Source: Anaeramoeba flamelloides | Lineage: Eukaryota > Metamonada > Anaeramoebidae | Length of the DNA stretch: 64,000 bases | Direction: 5' to 3' | Assembly (NCBI GenBank): GCA_027625915.1 | Contig: JANTQA010000036.1 | Coordinates: 9,321,001 to 9,385,000 of the forward strand | Shown: in pieces, positions 46,366 to 58,379 of the stretch | Position numbering within the stretch: the first letter of the stretch is position 1 | How the letters are laid out: each line of letters starts with the position of its first letter | Notes under the pieces: generated by a model | What the model was told of the DNA's origin: nothing | What the model saw: the letters and a program-made list of their open reading frames with translations, nothing else | Databases searched by the model: none | Translations under genes and position numbers: made by a program

Positions 46366-46920
46366 GGTTTACAATCCCTGGTATCTGAAAAAAAGATTAA
46401 CTTGTGTCGGGTGTACCTACTTGCTAATTTGGTCCTTAGCTGATCGATTTGCGTTTGGTATGTATTTTAATAGTGGTTCAATATGTCAATTTTTGACAAT
46501 TTATTTTTTTTTATTTCCGAAACCCAAAATTGAAGGGTTTAAGATTAATAGATTGATAGGAAATAAGAATAAATTTGGATGATTTTTGGGTTGTAGTAGA
46601 AATTTTTATTCCTTTTTCTCAATTCATTAAATGAAAAAAAAAAATTTTTTAAAAGTACCCAATAAAACCAAAGTTAATAAAAAATTTCAATCAACAACAC
46701 ACAAAACCACTTTTTTTTTTATACTTTAACTTCGAATATATTAGTCTTACACTTTTCAATTCGGATTTTGGAAAATTAAAAAAATAAATTGTCAAAATTG
46801 ACATTTTGAACCACTATTAAAACTCATACCAAACGCAAATCGATCAGATAAGGACCAAATTAACAAATCACTACTCCCGACACAAGATAATCTTTTTTCA
46901 GATTTCAGGGATTGTAAACC
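46366..46920. mobile_element. TTAA-flanked foldback MITE (GGTTTACAATC family), copy 2
   Basis: TTAA at 46362-46365; the right flank is ATAA. Termini GGTTTACAATCCCTG and CAGGGATTGTAAACC. Length 555 bp. Long inverted arms include CTTAGCTGATCGATTTGCGT. The 96-codon frame at 46292-46582 simply reads through the left arm. Same family as 8410-8963. Confidence 0.75.
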
Positions 46921-47079
46921 ATAAATCAACCAAACATAAACTTGAAAAAAAAGGTGATCAAATCTTTCACTATGAAGATAAAAATTTGAAACAAAAAGAT
47001 CTTAAAAAAACTAAAAATAAAGAAGATTTTGATTTTTTCTCTTGATTTAATCCATTTGTTCCTTAATACCATTCTTCTT

Positions 47080-47650
47080 CATTAAAAAAATTTGACCCTA
47101 TCTTCATTAAGAAACTTATAAAGGATTATTCGAATTTTATTCCCAGTGGCTATTAATTTTATACCCACAACACGAATTATGAACTCAAAAGAATGTTGAG
47201 TTAATAGCTCTTTGTTAAAATATAAAATTTAGGTTTTTTTGAGATAGACAAATAAAATTTACTTTCCAAATCCAAATTTTTCACTCAAAATTTTCGACTT
47301 CCAAAATGATATTGGGAAAATGGCACTCCACTTTAGACTCAAGTATGTTAGAGTTGGTGGTGAGTGTAGCCACCCATTTGAAAAGAAAGTGGAGTGACAT
47401 TTTCACAATATCAAAAAAAATAGCTTTTTATTTTTGCCTTGCTTTGTTGATATTTTTGGAAAAGTTTTTGGATCAATATATGATTTTCGTCAAAATCTTA
47501 AATTGCTAAAAATAGTCAATATTTGACTTTCCCTCAATTCACTCTTTTTTAAAGGTCTTAATCTATTTACTGTTTTGTGTTTCAATGCTCACAGAGCATA
47601 AAATTCAGATAGTCCTTAAATCAGAATTTTGTGAAAAAGCATTTGAAATC
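47080..47650. repeat. Diverged dispersed repeat, copy 2, containing a hairpin
   Basis: Relative of 43560-44300. Within it 47306-47420 is a strong hairpin: about 27-base arms (GATATTGGGAAAATGGCACT and the inverse of AGTGACATTTTCACAATATC) enclosing a second small stem GGTGG/CCACC. Confidence 0.4.
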
Positions 47651-48379
47651 AACGAAAAAAAAAAGCAAATGTTTGCTTTAATTCTAAAAATCATATTGTA
47701 CAAATAAACAAGTCGAGCGAGAATTGTTACTTTTTGTTTTTAAAACACCCCCTAAAAAAAGAAAAATCTCTACTCTTAAAAGCATATATTAGCAAAAACA
47801 ACAAAAATCAAAAAAAAAAAAAGAAATAAAAGGGAGAAATCAAAAGATAGAAAATTTTAAAATAAAAGAAATATAGTTCGAAGTGTTTGTCAATTTCAGA
47901 ATGGAGATCTAAAATGAGCTATCTTGATCCGTTGAACAAAGAACACCACAAAATATAATGTTTCTCTTGACAGGTGGTACAAATCTACGAAATTTAACGT
48001 GGTTTAATGAAAAATTTCAACAAGTATACCGATTGAGAGAGACTAAATTAAAAAATGATTTTGTCAGATATTTACCTTTATATGAAAGCTCAACTGGTTC
48101 GAAAACAGCGTAAATATGGAGTTCTTTTATTCAAATTGTGTTTTTAGGGATTTTTGTAAAATCAAAGCTGTTGATAGAAAATCTTAAAAAACAACTTTTT
48201 TGTCGATTCGTTATTTTGAAAGGGTAAATAAGAAAAGTCTCTTGATCAAAAACAAGAAGAATTTTTATTTGAAAGGAAAAACTTGCTTTTTATTTTTTAT
48301 TCTTTTCCAGATTCAACTCCATAACCAACAACATAAAAACCCAAAGATTAATTAGTTCTGTATCCTTTTTGATGAATCT

Positions 48380-48570
48380 CTTTGTAACGTCAACTTATTT
48401 CCAAGATTTTAGAAATAATTTATCAAAACAAATCTATTCGTTAAATATTTAATTTTTTAAAAAAAACAAGATTTTTTGGCAACTAATCTACATTTTAAAA
48501 GAAATTTAAGAAAGAAATTGTGATTCTTTGAAGTCTGAAAATTGATTATTCAACCAGAAAATTTGTCTTG
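48380..48570. mobile_element. Partial MITE, GGGRTTA family
   Basis: Interior fragment related to 30660-30840: shared AGAAATAATTTATCAAAA, TATTCGTTAAATATTTAATT, ACTAATCTACATTT and GAAGTCTGAAAATTGATTAT-type blocks. Neither TTAA terminus is present. Confidence 0.5.
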
Positions 48571-48755
48571 AAATTCAGATTTTGTTTTTCCTCAAAGTAT
48601 TGGGTTTTATAATTACCTTTTTGGAAAAAAAGTGAAAAAGGAAAAAAGCTCAACACGTTCTTTAATCGTAACATTAGTCAAACTAGGAAATTAAAAGTAA
48701 GATCAATTAACAAAATCCATACAGTGATCAAAAGAATGCGTGCACAAAGACTATA

Positions 48756-49245
48756 TAGTAGGGAAAAAAATACCGGACAAGAAAAAAATCCCGTACAAGA
48801 TTTTTAATTGTGAATATTAGTAAAATTTTTGTTTAATTTCAAGGAAATCCTTATTATAAATAACCAATTTTTTTCTGAGATTGTTAATAAATCTACCCAA
48901 AGTTCATCAAAGTAAGGTGTCTCTAGAATACTCGTGTAATTGTTTGATAACCTAATGTTGATCAACTTTTTTTGTAAAAATAATCCAGTTATATTGAGGT
49001 TTACTAGAGTTTGGAAAATTATAATTTTTGTTCTTGTTTTTTGATTGGTTGAATGGTGTTTTGAACAAGTGTGATTTCATCAATCATCATTCTAATAAGT
49101 GGGGGGGTTATAATTGAAAAAGTTCGATTCTTAAAAAAAGGAATTTGATTGTAAATAGCTGAAATTACATAATAATTTTACTAATATTCACAATTAAAAA
49201 TCTTGTCAGGGATTTTTTTCATGTCCGGTATTTTTTTCACTGCTC
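48756..49245. mobile_element. 490-bp TA-flanked MITE (AAAAATACCGGACA family) nested in a repeat
   Basis: TA at 48754-48755 and 49246-49247. Arms share GAAAAAAATACCGGACA, AAAAAAATCCC and AAGATTTTTAATTGTGAATA in inverted orientation, about 70 bases each. It interrupts the dispersed repeat that is whole at 1187-1620, giving a filled and an empty site. No coding frame. The enclosing repeat continues to about 49620. Confidence 0.8.
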
Positions 49246-49619
49246 TATTCTATATTTGAAAATATAATCCGTGCTTTTTTTTCTTCTTGTTCCAATAACC
49301 ATCCAACCGACTGTCATGTAGTATACCTAAGTTCAAATCAATTTTGAAAGTAAAGGTCTGGTTATTCTGAGTAAATTTTAAATTATTAGTGCAAATTGAT
49401 GAAAATTTTTCATCTTATTCTTAATTTTTATAATATTCTCAATTTTTTTGAATTTTCTTAAAAATTTATCTATTTTTTGAAATAAATTTTCCAATTTGAT
49501 CCTTCTTTTTTAGAATTACCTTTCAAATAATAGAACTTTAAGATACCAATACCATATTTATTCAGGATTTATTATCAGTTTTTTTGAATGGTTAATGTAT
49601 AGGTCTTCTATAACAAAAA

Positions 49620-52330
49620 AACACGTTTTTTAGTTGAAACACACATTATATTTTTTTACATGCTTTATTTCGACTACAGTAATATATGACATAAAGACGA
49701 AATTGAGGATATAAACACAACAACAGTTTTTTTAATAATCGCTTTTAAAAATTTTTTTTCTGTTATTGATCAATTATTAAAAATTTGTTCAAAAAATTGA
49801 CTATTTTTGAGATCTCCAAAAACAACTTTGACAAATTTTGATATAAAGTTGATTAAAATTGGTTTTGTTGGAAATAGTAGAATCGATTATTCTTTCAAGG
49901 AAATTTGTTTTTTCTATGAATTGATTATTCTTCAGTTTTCAGGTTTCTGTGATTCTATTAATGTTTCCAATTATTAATGGTGTTGATCTTTTTTTATCCT
50001 AATATTCCAACAAAGTATCTTTTTTAATTGGAAAGCTTAACTTTTTCGTACTCATTTTTGAATATAGTTTAAAGAGACATTTAAACCATATTATTACTTA
50101 AGGGAGTAGTTACACCATAATACATGATAACAATTTGAGAGAGATGAGACAAGAGTATTTTATTAGAGTGGCGTGTGATAATAGATTCTCTAAAAATTTT
50201 TTATAAAAAATTATATGTTATTATTTTTTTTTAGTAATGTTAAACAATAAAAAAAAGAGAATATATTAATAAAATAGTTTAGATTTTAATTTTTTTGATA
50301 ATAAATAGTTTTTTTTTAGGAGAAGATAATTTTAGATTCGTATATAAAACTTATTGCACAAATGTGTTTTAAAATTTTGTAGAATATAATCATATTTACT
50401 TCTCCAATTCCTCCAAATTCAACTATTTAAAATCCTAACAAGTAATGTTTTGGGATAATTATTATTTTTTTTGGAATCCTTCTATCTATTTAAGCCCCAT
50501 TTATATTTCCTTTTGTGATTCTCTCGATTATAATGTTGTTGTTCATTTTAAACAAAATCTATGAATCCCAAATTTAACTGATAAAAAAATATATCGAATC
50601 GCTTTTTGTTATGTTTAAAAAATTTCAAAAATGATGAAAAAATAAAAAAAGAAAAAATTAAATGCCATAATAGAATATTGAAATAAGTACAAAAGATAAG
50701 CCATTGAACATATGAAACACTATTTTAAGCAATTCAACTTAACATTCTATTGTAGCAATTTCTTTGAGACTTTTTAAAAAAAAATTTGAAAAATTTAATG
50801 AATGAAGTACTTTAAATAATAAAAATTAATTTTGTTACAACCAGAGTAAAAAATATTATTTTCTGTTCTTTTTTAAAATTACCAAAAAGTGAAAAATTTA
50901 CCTTTACTATTGCTACACCCTTAAATTATTTACATTAGAGCAAGATACTGATATTTGAGACTTCTCTGTGGTAGAAACTTACACTTTAAGGATGGATGGC
51001 CAGAATGAATTCTCAATACACAATATAAAAATTGATTATTATAGCTACTTATTAGTTTTTATGTAATTTTATAAACAAATTAAACTCAATTTTTCTTTGG
51101 GAAAAATAGAATTTTTTACCAAATTGTATTTTTGTTCTTTTTGCAATTCCACCAATAAAAACCATGTAATTCAGAGTAGTATTGAATTACCAGAGCAGTT
51201 CTAGTATTTCACAAAGTATTTAATCTCAAAAAGATCTAATCGATAAAATTTCAGATGTTCCAATCTTAAAACCCGTTTTACAAAATAAAACTTATTTAAT
51301 TTTTTATTTTTTTTCCAAAACAACATCTAATTATTGTTTTCAAATATATATCTAAGTTTAAACCAATTTTAAAGGAAAATCTATTGATCTTTTGTGGAAA
51401 TTTACAATTCTAAATTGAAAATACTCAACAGTTTAACAAATTATTGTTTTTTTTTATGAATATAAAAAACTGTTTAATTATCACATTTTTTGAAAAAAAT
51501 TTTTAATTTTTATCTTTTATTTTTAGGATTCTTGTCTTCAATTTTAGAACTTTAAGGAACCAATACCGATAATTATTATTTTGGTTTGGAAACAATTACC
51601 TTATTATAAACTTTATTTGGCCTGGAATTACGGAAAAAATGATATGTTCGAAGATCGATGATGGATATCATCTTACAACCTAGAACAATATCATATTATT
51701 AAGTTAAAAAGACGATCTAAAACATAGAAATTAATACAACAGTATTTTTGAAAATATAACACCAAAAGATCTATTATTAATTGTTCTGGCTTAGTATCCA
51801 ACTTGACAAAACAAATAAAGCTCATAGATGAAAAATAAATTATTCTTTTTTTTTATGTTTTGAAAAAAATGTTTGTAAAAGAATCCTTTTCTCCTAACCA
51901 TATTATTGTAAATATTAAAGTCAAATGTCAAATTTGTTCAATTGAAGAAAAAAAAAATAGTCTTAAATTCCCAAAAGAAAAACAAGATAACCAACTTTTC
52001 AATGAGTATCCACCCCCCCCCAATTTTTCACATGTGTTAAATAACATACAAACATTATCAAAAATACGAACAAGCATACACTTCCTGGTCTTAATAATGG
52101 TGGGTTTTTTAACTTTCCTCACTGATCCACTTGATTTAAAAGAGCAAAATACAATGATTTTTTTTTCTTACTACAATAATAATTTTCATAATTTGATTAA
52201 AACTTAATAAAGACAAGTTTTGAACTATTTCGAAATTTTTTTAAATCTAAATTTACTTTTTTTCTTATAAAAACAAATAAACAAAATATTTTTTTTTTTT
52301 TAAATGAAATTCTTTTATATTACAACAAAA
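49620..52330. other. Gene-free spacer
   Basis: About 51300-51570 resembles parts of the 1187-1620 repeat (ACAACATCTAATTA, TTAGGATTCTTG). A 115-codon frame at 51860-52207 precedes the LINE remnant but has no motif I can name. No gene supported. Confidence 0.35.
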
Positions 52331-53460
52331 AAGGGGGATCTATATAATTGTTTTTTCAAAACTGAAATGCAATTTCTTTTCCAAACACCCCCCAGATTAT
52401 GAAAAATAATTTTTTGTTTGCAGACGATTTAATTTTAATTATAAAAGGAAATATAAAGCAAATAAATGAAAAATTATATTCAATATAAGAAATAATAACT
52501 CAATTTAGATTAAAAACTAATAAAGACAAAATAGAAATTTCACAATATTTTTGAAAGATTAAATATTTAGGTATTTACTGGGATAAAATTTCACATTTAA
52601 TACATAATCTCAAAAGGGAAAAGGACATATAATAATTATAAAAAATTATTCAATAACAATTTACTAACAAATAATTTGAAAATGAGATTACCTGCATCTT
52701 TGATATTAAGACAATTAACATATGGATTAGAAACATATAATGATAAAATAACAAAGTTAAATTATTTAAATTCTTGGATTAATTCATGCATTACTGAAAT
52801 ATTCAAAATAAGCAGAAATACATGCCAGTTATTATATATAAATCAGAATTTAAATTCGAAAATTTGGCAATTTTTGTAAATAAAAAGAAATTTAAATTCA
52901 CAAACAAATTAAAAGAATTTAGTCTGTATTATCTGGAAAAATTAATAAAATTTAATCAACGAACAAACAATAAAATTAATTGAAATTCAAAAAACCTAAA
53001 GATTCTTCAAAAAGGAAATTTAAATATAAATACAATGAGTTGCCAAATTCGACCAGTTGGAATGTATAAGAATATCATAATATTATAAAAAACCAAAAAT
53101 ATTTTTTTCTAACTCAAAAATATTTAAGTTATCCATCAAGTTCAATATTGTTAAAATTTAGAACATTTACTAACTACTTAAATAGATATTACTACGCAAT
53201 GAAAAAAAAATTCAACTAAATTTTGTCCTCTATGTTTAAAATATAAAAAAAAAGTACATTATAGAAAATATTGATCGATTTTAAAGGTCTGTCCTTCTGA
53301 TGAAAAAGATATATTATTATTTTATAACAAATTAAAAGAATTAAATCTTAATGGTATAATTTTTAACTTTGAAAATTTGAGACTTTTTTCATTAATCAGT
53401 AATCGTAAAATCTATTATTTTACGTTAAAATTCATTTCAGAAATTTAAGTATAAGGGAAT
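52330..53460 (+). mobile_element. LINE (non-LTR retrotransposon) remnant: RT palm, thumb and C-terminal CxxC domain
   Basis: In one reading direction the plus strand gives LFADDLILIIKG (the FADD catalytic box at 52417-52428), FRLKTNKDKIEI, KYLGIYWD, then RLPASLILRQLTYGLETYN at 52682-52740. Near 53212 comes STKFCPLCLKYKKKVHYRKY, the Cys-rich C-terminal motif of many LINEs. Several stops and frame changes interrupt it, and no endonuclease is seen upstream, so it is a 5'-truncated dead copy. It ends near an AATAATAAT-rich run at 53490. Confidence 0.75.
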
Positions 53461-54557
53461 ATAGAGTGTAAATTACACCTCTTCCTCAATAATAATAAAA
53501 AAAACATACTTTTTTTTTAACTTTATTGAACAAATATTTTCCTTCCTTAGAATAAAATACATATTTAAATAACAAATAATGGCCAAATAAACCTTTTTAA
53601 CCGTTATAAATAAAATAACGTCTCAAAAAATTGTTAAGGTATTCTACAATAGATTTAAATAGTTTATTTAAAGCCAACTTTTCCAAATAAAATACTTCAT
53701 ATGTTACTTAATTAGAATAGGAAATAAGAAAAACAGAAAATAGTCTAACTTTGTACTAATAACCTAATAATTTTCCAAAATATTTCTATAGCAACTAAAC
53801 TCCTTTGAGGTCCAAGTGGACCAGTTTTATTGAACAAATGAAACATATTATAAGAGTTTAATTCATTATTCTTCTCCTCCAGATAATTTTCACAATTTTA
53901 AAATCTAATCATTTTTTCTAATTTTATCACATTCTTTTTTTTTTAATTGTTTTTAATACTTTTTTCTAATGCTTTTTCTTTTTTTCTGATAAATAAATTA
54001 ATTTGAAAAAAAAAAAATGTTTGAAAAAACAAATTAACTCTAAGAAAATTGAAACTTATATTTTCTTTTAAAATGAATATATTTACAATCAAAAAATCTT
54101 TTTTTAACATTTTTAATTTTCGAAAATAATTGAGAATTTTACACAAGATGTTCTAATGAACGCAGGACTCAAAAATTTATTTTAACTCATTTTTTTTTTT
54201 TTAAAATTTAGGGTTTGTTCAGGTATTTCTTTTATGATTATCGACTCTAATCCAAAATTTATTATTTCGCTGATTTCTAATTAGTCGCATGTTGTTGATT
54301 CTTAAAAATAAAATTTTCTATTTTTTTAGATGGGTATCTTTGAGTGAACTAGAGTTTATTATTATGAAATATTGTAAAAAAAAAAGATTGAATAAAATTG
54401 TTTTTTTTAATTTAAAAACCAAAAATAATAATTTATTAAAATTGTAATTTATATTTCATTAATTAAAATTGTAAAATATTATTATTTAAAAAAAGAATTC
54501 TCATAAAATAACAAATATTAAAATAAATAAATATGGAATATAATATAAACATTCTCA
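53461..54557. other. Spacer between LINE remnant and BTB gene
   Basis: No gene or repeat recognised. AT-rich, with a poly-T/A region at 53930-54020. Confidence 0.35.
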
Positions 54558-56309
54558 TTATTTCTTAATTAAAAAGTTAATTATTGATGCAAAAATCTTC
54601 CCGCCACCTTGATGGAAATAATTCGAGGAATTTATATTTGAAAATTCATCATTAAAATTTTTAAAAACGTTATTCGAAACTGGGAAAAAATTTAATAAAA
54701 TGATAGAACTTTTTGATTCCTTAATGCGTAATTGCGAAATAAAAAACTCTCCTGTTTCCCATTTGGCGAGGATTCTACCAGGATCTTTAACATTTTTTAA
54801 TCTATAACTACGGTTTCCACCAAAAAAAACAGTATTTATTTTTGGATTTGAAGTAATTTTTATTTTAAGATCCAAATTTGATTTATTATTTATTAAGATT
54901 GAATCTTCAAAATTCGGCCAATTTTTAAACATTGAAATTTTGCCTTCGATCCTGGTCTTTTCCGAATCAAAAAAGCATGTAGAAATGATACAACTAATTT
55001 TCAATCTCAAACACTTTGATAAAAGATCCCCTATTTTTTGCCTTTGCTTGTAAGTATAAGATTGATTGCCATATTGGAAAACTATTTTAAAACCGCTTAA
55101 TTCTTCGATTAATGGGATTCTTTTTGTAGTATCAAAAATCTTGATTTGGTTGTTTTTTTCTAAATTCATTTTAATTGAATTTAATACATCCCTTCGCCAT
55201 TTTTTAAACGGATCATGCGCAAGTATTGCAATCGATATACAATTATTGTTTAAACTATTTGAATTATTATTATTACTTGAACTATTTGAATTCTTATTAT
55301 TTTCTATATTATTTTTCTTTTCATCCTCATCCCCAACTTTATTTTCATTTCCATTTCCCATTCCATTATCATTACCATTAACATTTAAATTTCCCTTTTG
55401 GCTATCTTCGTTATCATTATTGGCAAGATTATTATTATTATTCTTTTGAATAACATTATATTCTTGTTTATTTAAATTGTTAAATGTGGAATAATTTTCC
55501 ATATTTGTGTTTGGCTGTGGTAATTGGTTCTTTGACTGGGAAAGTTTATGAATAATTAAATCCAAAATTTCTGTACTATTAAAAATTTGAAAATCAAGTA
55601 TTTTAGTTAATTGGTTTGGTTCAAGAACATCCAATTGTATGAAAGGAATTAAGCCAATTATCTGTTTTTTAATATTTGGTGAATTAATTGGTAAATTCAT
55701 TCGTTGGCATAAGTGCTCTCCTCTTTCAATTACTCGATAAATAATGTCAATTTCTTGTGCCTCAAGAGAGTCTAGAGTCAGTATTATTTTACATATTTTA
55801 AAAGGCAAATCGTTTAGAAAGCCTTTGGTTTCAAAAAAGATTGCAGATCGCTTTTCAATTTTCTTACAAACCGTAGAAATGATTAATTGCTCATTTAATG
55901 TTAAGGCCTTTTCTAATTCTTGAAAAAGGTTGTTATCATTTAATGTTTGTTCAAGATATTTACAACACATTACTAATAATCCGGGTACTTGGTATTTTGA
56001 GCTTAGCTTGATGACTTCCCAAAGCACTTGATCGTTTAACTGCGCCTTTTTGGTATAAAAAAAATTTACAAAGATTTGAAACGATTCCTCTGATATATTG
56101 GGTTCTTCGATCACAATTGGGATCCTTTGTTGTGTTTTTTTAGTTGGGAACAAATAAAATCGATACAAAAAGTGCTTTGAATTGATCGATAAAATGGTTT
56201 TGTGTGAATAGAATTTTTTTTTTTCTTTTCCAACAAGAAAATGAACATCAGACAATCCTTTTTTGTTTGGCAAATTTATTAGATCCTGATCAATTGTATT
56301 AATGTTCAT
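54558..56309 (-). CDS. BTB/BACK protein with GATase/ThuA-like C-terminal domain
   Basis: 583 residues, single exon, first ATG. Residues 18-120 form a BTB/POZ domain: LSDVHFLVG, FYSHKTILSINSKHF, IEEPNISEESFQIFVNFFYT and a QVPGLLVMCCKYLE helix. A helical BACK-like region follows (about 125-270). Then comes an Asn-rich low-complexity linker with a GNDNGMGNGNEN run (about 285-360). The C-terminal domain (about 362-583) begins ISIAILAHD and has strands FKIVFQYGN and ISCIISTCFF, with GGNRSY, ILLNFFPVS and a final GGGKIFASIINFL helix. This resembles class I glutamine amidotransferase/ThuA-like folds, without an evident catalytic Cys at the nucleophile elbow. BTB-BACK proteins often act as cullin-3 substrate adaptors; that role is inferred. 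Upstream DNA (56310-56390) is T/C-rich. Confidence 0.85.
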   Translation of the reverse strand: MNINTIDQDLINLPNKKGLSDVHFLVGKEKKKFYSHKTILSINSKHFLYRFYLFPTKKTQQRIPIVIEEPNISEESFQIFVNFFYTKKAQLNDQVLWEVIKLSSKYQVPGLLVMCCKYLEQTLNDNNLFQELEKALTLNEQLIISTVCKKIEKRSAIFFETKGFLNDLPFKICKIILTLDSLEAQEIDIIYRVIERGEHLCQRMNLPINSPNIKKQIIGLIPFIQLDVLEPNQLTKILDFQIFNSTEILDLIIHKLSQSKNQLPQPNTNMENYSTFNNLNKQEYNVIQKNNNNNLANNDNEDSQKGNLNVNGNDNGMGNGNENKVGDEDEKKNNIENNKNSNSSSNNNNSNSLNNNCISIAILAHDPFKKWRRDVLNSIKMNLEKNNQIKIFDTTKRIPLIEELSGFKIVFQYGNQSYTYKQRQKIGDLLSKCLRLKISCIISTCFFDSEKTRIEGKISMFKNWPNFEDSILINNKSNLDLKIKITSNPKINTVFFGGNRSYRLKNVKDPGRILAKWETGEFFISQLRIKESKSSIILLNFFPVSNNVFKNFNDEFSNINSSNYFHQGGGKIFASIINFLIKK

Positions 56310-56522
56310 TTTTTTTGTTTTTTTTTTTTGATGAAACGGTTTGGTTTACTTTATTTTTTTTCTTTTTCTTTTTTTAGCTTTTTCGTTGTTTTTTCTTTTT
56401 TTGGTAGGCAAATAAACAAGTAAAAAAAAATAATTTGATCAAGTGAAAAAAGGAAAAAAATGAAAAATGAATTGGTTACACTATTGAACCAAATAGAATA
56501 AAGAAGAAAAAAGTAATCATTA

Positions 56523-56716
56523 CAGCCATTTCCACTTTTAAGACATAACCGTTCATCCAAAAATAAGGAACAAAAAAAATTACAAATTAAGGCACAAAAT
56601 TTGGAATTCTAATAAAATAAATTGTAAAAAAAAATTCCAAAAAATGTTTTTTTATTTGAAATTATTTTGTGCCTTAAATGTTGTTGAAAGTTTGTGTCTT
56701 AAAAGTGGAAATTTCT
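56523..56716. mobile_element. Palindromic MITE (CAGTCAGTTTC family), copy 3
   Basis: TA at 56521-56522. The left end CAGCCATTTCCACTTTTAAG and right arm GTCTTAAAAGTGGAAAT are inverse. The interior keeps AATTAAGGCACAAAATTTG and GTGCCTTAAAT. The right terminus is damaged. It lies about 210 bases upstream of the BTB gene start. Confidence 0.7.
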
Positions 56717-56757
56717 AGAGTTAAAAGTCAAAAAAAGTTGGAAAAATTTTGCCTTAA

Positions 56758-57662
56758 GGGATTAGAATCTACCAATAAGAAACTTTAGATCAAAGAATGT
56801 TGTTATTAAACCTAACTAAAAAAGTTTTACATGGAACAAGTGTCTCTAAAAAATCGATTAGTCAAGTAGTAATATTTGTTGATCCTCATCAATTAAAAAA
56901 AATCCTTGTATGAGTAAAAAACCCAACCAATTTCAGAAAAAAATCTCAGAATTTTCGCTACAATAACTAATAAGGTTGAATTATCAATATTCAGACTCCA
57001 AAGTTGCTAAATATGTTTCTTAAATTTGTGGTGAAAGGAAGATTAATATCTAAAAAATTCAATTTTTTTAAAAAATTAAATAATTACTCAATAGCTTTTT
57101 TTGACAAATTATTTCTAAAATATTGAAAATAGACTGATACTACAATTAGCTATTTGAAAACGAAAATAAAACTAACCAGTTTTGGGTTGTTATATTGATG
57201 ATTATTAGGTTAATCTTTGAAATTAATAAATTCAAAAAAAATAGTTACTTTTGGAAGTTCTAAATTTGAATTATTTAATACTGTATTTTGAGTTTCTATT
57301 TTTAGATTTGACAAATGAATTAAAAAAAAAAATTCAAAAATAACTATTTTTTAATACTGATCATTTAGGTAAAAAAAGCAACACTTTATTGTGTAATAAG
57401 ATTTATAATAGATTTTTTAGAGCTATTTGAGCCAAGGTGACTAATATCTTTTACATCCTGTTACAACATACTTTGATTATAAGCAATTTATGGTGAGTCT
57501 AATCCTTTAATAAAGGATATTGTTTAATTGATAAGATCAACTTTGGTACTACTTTACTATATGGTTTTCGTGAGACATTTGGACCCTGTGACACTAATGT
57601 AATTTGGCTTTAATAACAATATATTTTTATTTTAGAACTTCTCCATGAATGGAGATAACCCC
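56758..57662. mobile_element. TTAA-flanked MITE (GGGRTTA family), copy 2
   Basis: TTAA at 56754-56757 and 57663-57666. Ends GGGATTAGAATCTACC and GGAGATAACCCC are imperfect inverted repeats followed by inverted TTGTTATTAAACC/AATAACAAT blocks. 905 bp, in opposite orientation to 30296-31045, with shared TCGATTAGTCAAGTAGTAAT and GTTGATCCTCATCAATT segments. Confidence 0.7.
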
Positions 57663-57666
57663 TTAA

Positions 57667-58379
57667 ACATATTTTTTTATTTTATTGTAATTTTTTAAGT
57701 TTTTTTTTTTTACTTGAATCTACCCTAAAAGTTTTTTAAAAAATATTATATTCTGAATTGGTAGAAAAGTTGAATTTTGAAGAATGAATTTTATTTTTCA
57801 GAATGGAATTATAATGATATTTTTTAATGTTAAGGAAAAAAAAAACAAAATTTATGTTATTGAAAAAAATGAAAATATTGAGTTAGATAAAAAAGAATTA
57901 TTTATTTAAAATTTTACCTTATTAATAAAGTTTATTTATTATATAAATACCTTTCAAGAACTTCGAATTATTATATTTGTTATAATCATTATTATGAAGA
58001 GCACCACATTTTCAAAACCCTTGAAAGGAAAAAAATTTTTAATTGTGATGAAAATTTTTTTGTATAATACTTTAAAATGAATATTAATCTTTTTTAACTT
58101 TATGTAATTATCAATTAAATTAAATATCTCATAATTTTAAATACCTCAAACTTTTCTAATAAAATTGAAATATTCAAAGAAAACATTTATAATTATAAAG
58201 TGTGTCTGTGATGTTGTAAAATACTGAGTTTTTTTAATTGGAAAAATTAAAAAAAATCTAAATACACTTTTCTTTGTAATTCAAGAAAATATAACAAAAG
58301 AGTTCGTTTTTCCAAGGATTAAAAAGTATAAAGTAAAAGTTCGGATTTTTTACTATTCTTTTTAATCAGGGAAAACCTA
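57667..58379. other. Gene-free spacer
   Basis: AT-rich; nothing recognised. Confidence 0.35.
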
